DNA from: Leucobacter sp. cx-328 | Lineage (GTDB): Bacteria > Actinomycetota > Actinomycetes > Actinomycetales > Microbacteriaceae | Assembly (NCBI RefSeq): GCF_014530035.1 | Contig: NZ_JACVMX010000002.1 | Coordinates: 186,001-250,000, forward strand | Direction: 5' to 3' | Length of the DNA stretch: 64,000 nucleotides | In this document: positions 18,608 to 27,700 of the stretch, piece after piece | Layout: the number at the start of each line of letters is the position of its first letter | Position numbering within the stretch: position 1 is the first letter of the stretch | Position numbers and translations under genes: made by a program | The notes under the pieces: generated by a model | What the model was told of the DNA's origin: nothing | Seen by the model: only the letters and a program-made list of their open reading frames with translations | Database searches by the model: none

Positions 18608-18651
18608 CGCGGTCAACTTTCTCTCAGGAAACGCGCACGCGGAAGTGTATT

Positions 18652-18666
18652 CTGACACCTTGTCAG
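18652..18666. promoter_or_regulatory. inverted repeat CTGACA-CCT-TGTCAG, candidate TetR operator
   Basis: A perfect 6-bp inverted repeat lies upstream of the ABC exporter. Related half-sites (CTGAC, GTGTCGG, GTGCTGAC) continue to about 18700. The TetR encoded at 20643 is the likely binder (inference). Confidence 0.5.
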
Positions 18667-18728
18667 CATCTTACTGACGCAGTGTCGGCAAGGTGCTGAC
18701 GGTGCTTTTCAGATTTGAGAAGGAACTT

Positions 18729-19868
18729 ATGTTTCTCGCACTCCGCGAATTGCAATTCGCCAGAGGGCGCTTTGGCCTGATGGGATTGGTGATCTCGCTG
18801 ATCGCCGTGCTCATGGTCATGCTCTCTGGCTTCTCGGCAGGACTCGTCAATGACGGTGTGTCTGGGCTCCGAGCAATGCCAGTTACCGGCTTCGCGTTCC
18901 AAGACGGTACGAAGACCGATAACGCGTTCTCACGTTCAAGCGTCGATCAGGAACAGATTGATGGCTGGGCCGATGTCCCCGGCGTGAAGGATCACGCGCC
19001 CGTTGGCTTCAGTATGGTGAATGCCACCACCGATGACGACACCCAGATCGACCTGTCGATGTTTGGTGTTGAACCGGGCTCGTTCCTGGCGCCCGAGGTG
19101 TCATCGGGCAAGAGCCTCGGTGCGCTACCAGGCATTGTGGTGTCACAGACCGCGCAGGATGAGGGGCTCAAGCTCGGCTCGATCGTCACACTCGATCGCA
19201 TCGGCATGGAGCTCGAGGTGGTTGGGTTTACCAAGGGACAGGCGACCTTCGGCCACGTTGACACCGCATACCTCCCGCTCGATACCTGGCGACTTATCGC
19301 TTCCGGGCGTGCGGCAGAGGGCGTCCCGACGCAGGCGCAGGTTGATGACCTCGACTTCCCGTACGCGAGCGTCGTCGCCCTGAACTTTGACACAGACGTG
19401 ATCGACCTTGCGGCAGCTGACGCAGACCTTGGCACGCAGACTGTTGCCCTCAAGGAGTCCTTCAACTCATCGCCAGGCTATGAGGCCGAAATGATGACGC
19501 TCAACATGATTCAGGTCTTCCTGTACGTCATCTCTGCGCTTGTGGTTGGCGCGTTCTTTACCGTGTGGACGATCCAGCGCCAGGGTGAGCTCGCTGTACT
19601 ACGCGCGATGGGTGCCCCCGGCGGCGCGCTCCTGCGTGACTCGCTCACGCAGGCAGCACTCCTGCTCTTCGGGTTCACCGCGGTTGGTGTCTTGGTGGGC
19701 GTGGGCCTCGGCGCCATGATGCCTGCGAAGGTGCCCTTTGCGCTCGAGGCCGCACCGATCGCAACGGCCGCGGTTGCCACGATCGTCATGGGCCTCATCG
19801 GCGCAGCGGTTGCCGTGATCCGCGTCGTAAAGATTGATCCAATTAAGGCGCTGGGAGGAAGTCGATGA
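18729..19868 (+). CDS. ABC transporter permease, FtsX/MacB type
   Basis: The 379-residue protein has an N-terminal membrane helix (about 15-38), a large extracytoplasmic domain (about 45-255) and three C-terminal helices. The conserved QRQGELAVLRAMGAPGG stretch is typical of the FtsX coupling region. Such permeases pair with LolD/MacB-like ATPases in lipid, peptide or drug extrusion and need not transport through the membrane themselves. ATG 18729 follows a GAGAAGGA site. It overlaps the ATPase gene by 4 bases (ATGA). Confidence 0.88.
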   Translation: MFLALRELQFARGRFGLMGLVISLIAVLMVMLSGFSAGLVNDGVSGLRAMPVTGFAFQDGTKTDNAFSRSSVDQEQIDGWADVPGVKDHAPVGFSMVNATTDDDTQIDLSMFGVEPGSFLAPEVSSGKSLGALPGIVVSQTAQDEGLKLGSIVTLDRIGMELEVVGFTKGQATFGHVDTAYLPLDTWRLIASGRAAEGVPTQAQVDDLDFPYASVVALNFDTDVIDLAAADADLGTQTVALKESFNSSPGYEAEMMTLNMIQVFLYVISALVVGAFFTVWTIQRQGELAVLRAMGAPGGALLRDSLTQAALLLFGFTAVGVLVGVGLGAMMPAKVPFALEAAPIATAAVATIVMGLIGAAVAVIRVVKIDPIKALGGSR

Positions 19869-20566
19869 GTAACGCAGCTGTCGAAAACGGTGGGATTCAT
19901 CTCACCGACGTCACCCTCGAACTCGGCGATGGCGAGCAGAAGGTCCTCGCTCTCGATCACGTGAGTCTGTCGGTGCCTGCCGGTCAGTTCGCCGCGATCG
20001 TTGGCCCCTCGGGCGCCGGTAAATCCTCCCTCCTTGCGGTTGCTGGGGCGCTCGCGGTACCCACGTCGGGAACCGTGGTCGTTAACGGCGCGGATCTCAC
20101 CAAGCTCGGCACCGGACGCGGCGCGCAGGGTCGCCTTGCGCGCTTCCGTCTGGAGAATCTCGGCTTCGTATTCCAGTCAGGGAATCTGATTCCCGCACTC
20201 ACCTCCGCTGATCAGTTGCGCCTTGCGCGTCGGATGGTCGCGGGTGGGTCGCGCTTCGATCCGCGCCCCGGCTTGGAAGCCGTCGGTATGGGACATCGTG
20301 CAAAGAACCGCCCCTCCCAGCTGTCGGGTGGCGAGCGGCAGCGCGTGGGTATTGCGCGCGCGCTCGTGAACGACCCGGCGGTGATGCTCGTGGACGAGCC
20401 GACCGCCGCGCTTGACCGAGCGCGTAGCCATGAGGTCGTGAAACTCCTCGCGGAGCGGGCGCACCACGACCACGTCGCCACCATCATGGTGACGCATGAT
20501 CACGAGGTGATTGAACACTGTGATGTGGTGTATGAAATGATCGATGGCAGGTTGACTGCGCTGTAG
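19865..20566 (+). CDS. ABC transporter ATP-binding protein, MacB/LolD type
   Basis: The 233-residue protein has Walker A GPSGAGKSS, Q-loop FVFQSGNLIPALT, signature LSGGERQRVGIARAL and Walker B VMLVDEPTAALD, then the H-loop (TIMVTHDHEV). It energises the permease encoded immediately upstream, with which it is translationally coupled. A TetR gene follows, suggesting a substrate-inducible exporter. Confidence 0.92.
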   Translation: MSNAAVENGGIHLTDVTLELGDGEQKVLALDHVSLSVPAGQFAAIVGPSGAGKSSLLAVAGALAVPTSGTVVVNGADLTKLGTGRGAQGRLARFRLENLGFVFQSGNLIPALTSADQLRLARRMVAGGSRFDPRPGLEAVGMGHRAKNRPSQLSGGERQRVGIARALVNDPAVMLVDEPTAALDRARSHEVVKLLAERAHHDHVATIMVTHDHEVIEHCDVVYEMIDGRLTAL

Positions 20567-20642
20567 GTCTCGCTTCGGGGCTCGTTCGGGCGCAGTCTGT
20601 GCGGGCCCCGTATGGTGGCTGAGGAATAGATTGGAGCGGTAG

Positions 20643-21266
20643 ATGCCTAAGATCAATGCGGCTACCGTTGCCGAGCATCGCGAGCAGCAAGTGCGCAAGA
20701 TTCTCGATGCAGCACACGATCTATTGCAGGAGTCGCCGACACCGCCCACCATCGGAGCGATCGCGGCGCGCGCTGGGCTCTCTCGGCCGGCTTTGTACGT
20801 GTACTTCGAGTCGCGCGAGGAGCTGTTTTTTGCGCTCGTCGAAGATATCTTCCCGCGGTGGACCGAGCACGTCACTCGGTCGATGGCGGACGTGGATCAT
20901 CCGGCGGATCGTGTGCGAGCCTTCGCCGTCGCCAATCTTGAACTCGTGGACGAGGGTGCGCACGCGGTGAGCGGCGCACTCCGTACCCTCACGCCATCGG
21001 AGCAGCTGAGCGCGCACGCGCGTGAGATGCACGCGCAGATCCAGGCGCCGCTCGTTGACGCCGTGCGTGAGCTCGGTGTCGAGCCCCCTGAGCCCGTTGC
21101 TGAACTCATCAATACGCTCGTGCACGGTGCAACCCAGATGCTTGAGCGTGGCCAACGCTACGAGGCCGTACTTGCGGGGCTCGACGAGCTCCTCCTGCCG
21201 TTTGTGGATGCGCATCGCGCGCCCGCATCAGCACCAGTTTCAGTATCAGCCTCAGAAAAGGATTGA
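20643..21266 (+). CDS. TetR-family repressor
   Basis: The 207-residue protein has an N-terminal helix-turn-helix (IGAIAARAGLSRPALYVYFESREELFFALV, read in two parts, about residues 35-65) and a helical C-terminal ligand domain. Its position after an ABC exporter and the palindrome upstream of that exporter make it the probable repressor of the cluster. A GGAG site lies upstream of the ATG. The C-terminus is Ala/Ser-rich and probably disordered. Confidence 0.88.
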   Translation: MPKINAATVAEHREQQVRKILDAAHDLLQESPTPPTIGAIAARAGLSRPALYVYFESREELFFALVEDIFPRWTEHVTRSMADVDHPADRVRAFAVANLELVDEGAHAVSGALRTLTPSEQLSAHAREMHAQIQAPLVDAVRELGVEPPEPVAELINTLVHGATQMLERGQRYEAVLAGLDELLLPFVDAHRAPASAPVSVSASEKD

Positions 21267-21271
21267 ACCGA

Positions 21272-21466
21272 ATGGCGAAGTCACACAACGGCGGATCAGC
21301 GCCGCGCGAAGATTTCTCGCGTCAGGAACGCCCGACCCCGACCGGCGGCGGTAAGCAGGCCAGTACCCGGGGGCGAGTGATCGCGACCGTTGCGATCATC
21401 GCCGGAGCCTTGCTGGTTGGTGTGCTTGGCGTGGTATTGCTTGCTGCAATGCCGACGCCTGGGTAA
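21272..21466 (+). CDS. small single-pass membrane protein
   Basis: A 64-residue protein with a hydrophilic, Gly/Pro-rich N-half and one membrane helix (about residues 36-60), ending in MPTPG. ATG 21272 is chosen because AAAAGGA lies at suitable spacing within the tetR stop region. It is almost certainly co-transcribed with tetR and the exporter. Function unknown. Confidence 0.65.
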   Translation: MAKSHNGGSAPREDFSRQERPTPTGGGKQASTRGRVIATVAIIAGALLVGVLGVVLLAAMPTPG

Positions 21467-21497
21467 AAGCCTTGCGGGCGACTCGGCCCGACTCTTG

Positions 21498-21531
21498 AGG
21501 AGCGCTTTCCCTTCGGGGGAGGTGCTCCTTT
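21498..21531 (+). terminator. terminator of the ABC/TetR operon
   Basis: AGGAGC (21498-21503) pairs with GCTCCT (21524-21529), with an inner C-rich/G-rich stem closed by a TTCG loop; TTTG follows. Confidence 0.7.
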
Positions 21532-21758
21532 GTGTATTCCAGCGTTCGGCGGATCCCTGAAACGCCGTCGCGATCTGCGGTCTTCTGTGCGTTACACGTT
21601 AAATTGTGCGCCCCGAAACCTGATCGTTATGCATAAACTCCACACACCCTTTCCATATTCGGCTACAGGTGTTAGCTTGGCTGCAACTCTGAATATAAGA
21701 GATTCAGTCCGTATTCATAGCTTTCGTGCGGGCTGCGAACAGTTGGGTTGTGTGTTTT

Positions 21759-24700
21759 ATGGGAAAAACAAAGGTGAGGAATTTCAGGGCGCGCATAGCG
21801 GGTCTTCTCACAGTCTTGCTCACTATTGGGCTCGGGGCGGGCAGCATCGTGCCCGCGTACGCGGCCGATGACGAATTCTTTGGATACTCAATCACGGCGT
21901 TGGACACCTCGAGTGGCCAGTCGCTCAGCCAGGTCGAAACCGGCAAGCAATTCCACTACGTCATCAGTACGAACTGTATTGAGAACGCAGGCTGTGGTGC
22001 CGTTGAGATGAAGTTCGCAGTTCCCGCTGAAGGCAAGTTCTTGCAGGATGCCTTCACTGTGCCTGTAGGAGCAGTCCAAAAGTCCTTCACCCCGGGTGCA
22101 GGTGGCAAGGGCGGCGAACTCGTCATTGCCTGGCCGAACCTCACTGAGCGTCCCGCGGTATACATTCCCGTGATGTTCGATGCGAGCCTTGACGCATCGC
22201 TCAACGGCTCGAAGCAGCTTGCCGAGGTACAGGTACAGCGCGAGGGTGAAGAAGTAACCCAGAAGTCCATTTCACTTGACCTCAATGTCTGGAGCAAGCC
22301 CGGGATTAACGCGGGGGCAACGCTGATCTGGCAGAATACGGCTAGCGGTGAAAAGATCAACTCTGTCACTGAGGTTGCGGGAAACGCGGCAACTCTCGTC
22401 ATGAGCGCAATTGCTGAAGCGAACTCGGAGAGTAAATTCACCTTCCAGTACCCCTCTGCAACAAGCGGTAGCAAGGCTGCAGTAACGGTTGCAGAGGCGT
22501 TTGACCTGAAAAAGCTGAAGCTCTCGAGCAACCCATCGGGCGCAACAGTAACGTACAAGCTGCAGGGCGGGTCAACTACTGAGCGGACACTGGCAGCCGG
22601 CGTACTCGAGTCTGATGCGCCTGCTGACGTCGTCGGATACACGGTAGTAGTTGGAAACTTCCCTTCGCTCTCCACCTCTTCGGCTGCTGAGCGGACAGCC
22701 TCGATTTCTGCAGACTACGTCTTGCGTTCAGAAACCCGCACGACGGGCGCTCGTATTGTTGAAGAGGGCAAAGCGAATGTCTCACTCGCGGAGACAGCTG
22801 ACGTCATCAACAGCGTCGACCACTTCAACCCTGCCTCTGGCGGCACCGCAAAGATCGAGCGTGCGGCGACCATCAGCGTCAACGCCCTACAGCCAGAGGT
22901 GGCCGTTGGAGCGACCTGGGTGACCCATGACGGCGATAACAACACCAGCGTTTACGGTTCGGGCGAAACCTCGACCGCAACGGTGTTGGTGGCAAACACC
23001 GGTGAACAGCAGCTGCTTGACCTGACGGTTAAGATTCCGATGGCCGGAGCAGGGTACTTTGACTACACCGACCTGACCGCGCTTCCTCGAGTCACCTTCC
23101 CAGCCGGGTCGACCAAGGCGACCATTCAGTACCAGTACGGTGACGGTACCACCGGTGCGGCTCATCCATTCACCAAGGGTGGCGCGGTTCCCGGCCCGGG
23201 CGAGGACACCAACGCCAGCAGTGGCAACCCACGTGGCCTCGGTGAGGTCAAGGGAATCGTTGTGGTGTTCGCGCCAGCTACGGTTTCGATCCCAGGCAAC
23301 TGCGTCGGCATCGACGAGACGAGCTGTGCGGGCAAGATCGAGCTCGACGGCAAGCTCCGCGAGGTGAACCGCTCGACGGGCAAGCCCATCGAGCCGCCTG
23401 CAGAGGGCGAAACCCGAATTAAGTTTGGTGCAGACATCGCAGCTCAGGCGACCACCAAGGTCGTGCGAAACCTGAAGACCCCCGACAACGTCGACGTCGT
23501 GCTCGTCAACCCGAAGTTCAAGGTTGAGCTTGGAAAGCGCCTGGGCGATGGCGCCGATGACGTGGTGTATCCGTTGACGGGTCAGACCAAGTCGGGCGAC
23601 CTGTACGACCGCGATGCTGGCCCCGGTAATCAGAACTATCGACCGCACCAGATGAAGTTCGTCGTGAAGACCGAGCCAGGCCTCAGCAACCCTGAGAGGG
23701 TCGGCGCGCAGGAGTTTGTCATCATGGACCCTGTGAAGGCGCCCACGGTGGCGACGTTGAAGGATACTCCCTTCAACCTAATGGAGTTCACCAAGATTGA
23801 TGCTGCCGAAATGGTGTGTACAACGCCAGATGGCAGCGGTGGTCAGGCTCCCTACAACTCGTCGACCACACAGACCGTGTGGCTTGCAGAGTTTGACAGC
23901 CCCACCAGCCGCATCGTTACCGCGATCAATGAGGTGCCGCTGGCTGACATTGATTCTCCAGGTGAACTTGAACGCGTAGTTGGGCTAAAGATTGTCGTAA
24001 GCCCCGCTGCGGGAGACAAACGATTCCCGGTAGACGTTAAGTGCGTCTCTGGCGATGACACGTCTGTGAAGTTCCGCCAGTACGCTCTGGAACAGAAGAA
24101 GAACACCTCGCCCACTGGCGAGGTGACCTACGAGCAGATTCCGATCAGCCCGGACACTGTGGGTAATCCCAGCACCCCCGGTCTTTTCAGCCCTGCAAAC
24201 ACGGCAGAGGTGACGACAGGAACAAACGCCCCGCAAACGACAGGCACCGATTCACTCTTCCTTGTCGATATCTCCCTCGCGGTGATGTACAAGCACTTCG
24301 CACGAGACGCGAAGAGATATGGCGTGCAGGAGCAAGACACACAGACTAGCTTCGTGCTGTCATCGATTCCGCAGGGTGAAGACGTCGTTTCTGTCAGAAT
24401 GACCGATGGCTCCGTGAGTAAGAGTGGCCTCGATGTCTTCGACGTGACCGCGATTCATACCGTGCACGTCGGCCCTGACCAGGAGATGAAGGTTTCCCTC
24501 TTTGCGGCAGACGGCAGCCAGCTTGCCCCCGTCGGCACGGTCGAGAGCTCTATTGAACTGGATGGGGAAGAACTCGACCCCGCCGACATTGAGAACTCTC
24601 AAAGCGCAAAGTACCGTGAATTCTGGGACAAGGTGCGTGAACCCGAGTGGTCTGTACCGCTCGATGACACCGTTCTCGGCCAGATCGCCAAGATCCAGGT

Positions 24701-27700
24701 TGATGTGACGCGCGGCACAGCTGACGCGTTCATGCAAAAGAACGGTGCTGCCTCGATCACTGCAGACATGCAGCTGCGTGACACATTCCGGTCTCTCCCG
24801 GCAGAAACTGTCGTGGGCAGCATGGTCGGCGTTGACTACTACAACACCGGCGTGACGGAGAGCTTCCCGAAGCAGGGGGCTACGCAGACAAAGACATCGG
24901 AGGTGAAATTCCGTGTTTACGCTGGTACTGATGTCTATGGCTTCTCCGAAGCAGGTTGGTTCGACGCCAAGGGCTCACAGACGCCGCTCGTTGCGAAGAA
25001 CTTCACGCCGTCAAAGATTGTTCTCGACGTTTCTAACCGCACGGCGGTTGGCACTGACGCTCCGCCCAAAGACCAGTGGAAAACTCCTGGACACATCCCC
25101 ATTGGCGTCGATCAGGTATCGGTCAGCGTGAACGGTGATGCTGCTTCTGGCAAGAATCCCTTCGCAGTTGTTGACTTCAACGGCGTCAGCCAGATGTGGT
25201 GGCCTGTGAAGGACGGGGCTACGGTGCTTTCGCAAATGCAGGAAGACCGCGTCAATGCGAAGATCCTCTACTCGTATGCTGATGGTACCTCTGAGACAAT
25301 CGTCGCACCGTATGTCAAAGACGAAGTAGACCAGCTGAACCCGCCCAAGAACCGTTGGCCGGACGTGGTAGGTATCACCGTGACCTGGTCGGAAGCAGGG
25401 AAGTACGTTGGTATCGAGCGCGAAGGCGAAAACCGAAACCGTGCGCGTCTCGCATTCAACACTGTTCTTCGCGACAATGTCCGAGGCGACCTGAACACCG
25501 TTACGGGCGCCTGCACCAACGGTTACACCTACAACTTCGTGGATGCCGCTGACGCGAGCATCGCGGACACGTTGACGGGGTGCAAGCCCATCGACAACCC
25601 GGCCCCGCTTGAGCCCAACGTCGCGGTCGACAACCACGCGGTAGTCGAGACGCCTGGCCTGGGCAAGGCTGAGCTTGATGCACGCAGCAACCTGCTTGCG
25701 CTTGTCGGTCAGGACGAGAGCATGAACGTGACGCTCAAGGCGTCCACTCCGCAGCGGTTGTACCGAGATCTGCCAAAGCAGCAGGTTGCGGTGACCTACA
25801 CCGGCGTGAACACGAGTAACACTCCTGTCTCGAGCATGTGGCTGACGACAGACTGCCGTTTGCTCGCTGAGAGCGGCGACTGCCAGTCCGAGAACCCGAA
25901 TAGGGATCTCTGGCCGCGCAACACGCCTGCAGGTTACGGGGTAGTCCCGGGGCTTTCCTGGGACGCGTTCAACGTGCTGTCTGCAAGTGTCAGCTTGCCG
26001 GTTGGTGCTGTAAAGGCGACGGTATGGGCGCTCGACGAGAGTGGCGAGTGGACCGAGGGAATCGAGATCCTTTCAGGTACCCCCGCGATCAATGGCAGTA
26101 TTCCGATCGTGCTCCCGACCAGCGGTCCTGGTCCGAACAAGTGGGATGAGATCATTGCATTCCGTGTGCAGTTCGACGGTGACGAGGCGACGCGTAAGCG
26201 CATCGCGGTCACCGCGGGCGATACCGGCGGCAAGCTCAACATGCTCGCTGAGCTGCGTCAGACGCTGCGTAGTGACCCAGATACTCGTGCGCCTGCGGAC
26301 GAGATCACCGATGACGGTGTCACCTGGCTGCTCGGATCTGATGCGGCGGGTACCCTCCACATCGGTGATAAGCCGACGGCAACTGAGAAGCCTTTCGCTG
26401 ATGCGGCAAGCAACTTGCTTGTATACGCAGGTAACCCGGTCGGCTCCACGAAGAAGTTCACTTCATTGCCATCCACAGGCAGCGAATCATCTTCGAAGAA
26501 GGTCGAACCTGGTGAAAAGGTGGACTTCCACATTCGGGTGACTAACGATTCGAAGGCGACGAGTAACATGTACGACCTCGCAGTCGCTGACCAGTTCCCT
26601 GAAGAGCTGGTGTACATCGAGGGCGTACCTGAGTACAGGCCACAGATCATTTCGGTTCCAGACCGTGCTGCTGGAGAGCCTCCGTTCGAGACTCCGACCT
26701 TCACAGTGCAGGCTGGTAATAAGCCGGGACTGCAGCAGGCGCGTGCGACTTGGACACACGGTGAGTACCTCAAGCCAGGAGAGTCGATCTTGCTGAAGGT
26801 TCCGCTCATGGTGAAGGACGGCTTTAAGCCGAATGACATCGCGACGAACCAGGCGTGGATTGAGGGTAACGGCGTGACAGGTGCCGGAAACCAGGGTCGT
26901 TGCTTCGTCGGTGCGAAGCCCGAACCGGAACTGCTGTGCAGCTCGAATGCGACTGTTACGGGCGTTCGTATCGATAAGACCCGTGTCGAGTCGTACATTG
27001 ATGCGTCTGCGGCAGGGGCGATCAACGACCAGGGCGAAGCGTGTGTCGTTTCACCCGCACCGGGCAGCGGCGCGGTCGCTTGTGACAACACGTGGCTGAC
27101 CTACCCGTGGCAGGTGAACACCACCGTGGGTAATACGGACACCTATCGTGTAAAGCTTGTGAACTCAGGCAACATCCCGCTGGCTGAGATGCGTTTTGTG
27201 AACGGTCTACCGTTCATCGGCGACCAGGGCGTATTGAACCCCAAGCAGCGCAACTCTGACTGGGCTCCGTCATTCATTCCTGGGTCGATCAAGCTGATCG
27301 GAGCGGAAACGCTGAACAGCGACGAAGAATCTCGTAATGATGCTTCGTTTAAGGCAGACTCGTTGCGATACACCGGGAGCAACAAGCCCTGCACCTTCGG
27401 TGCAGATGGACTTGCCGGCCAGGCGACGCTTGACTGCGCACAGGGTACCTGGGTGACTGATCCAAGTGATGTTTCGGGCGCTATGAAGGCGTTCGGCGCT
27501 ATCCTTGAATTCCCCGCAGGGAAGCCCATTGCAGGCGGCGAGTACGTCATCGTGGAGTATCAGGTTCGCGTACCTGAGACAAGCCAGAACAACAAGGTCG
27601 CGTTCAGCACCGCCTCGGTCACTGGCCGTCAGGATGCGCGAGGCGATTGGATCTCTCCGAACGAGTCGTACCCCTCGGCCCTCCGTACCATCGATACCGC

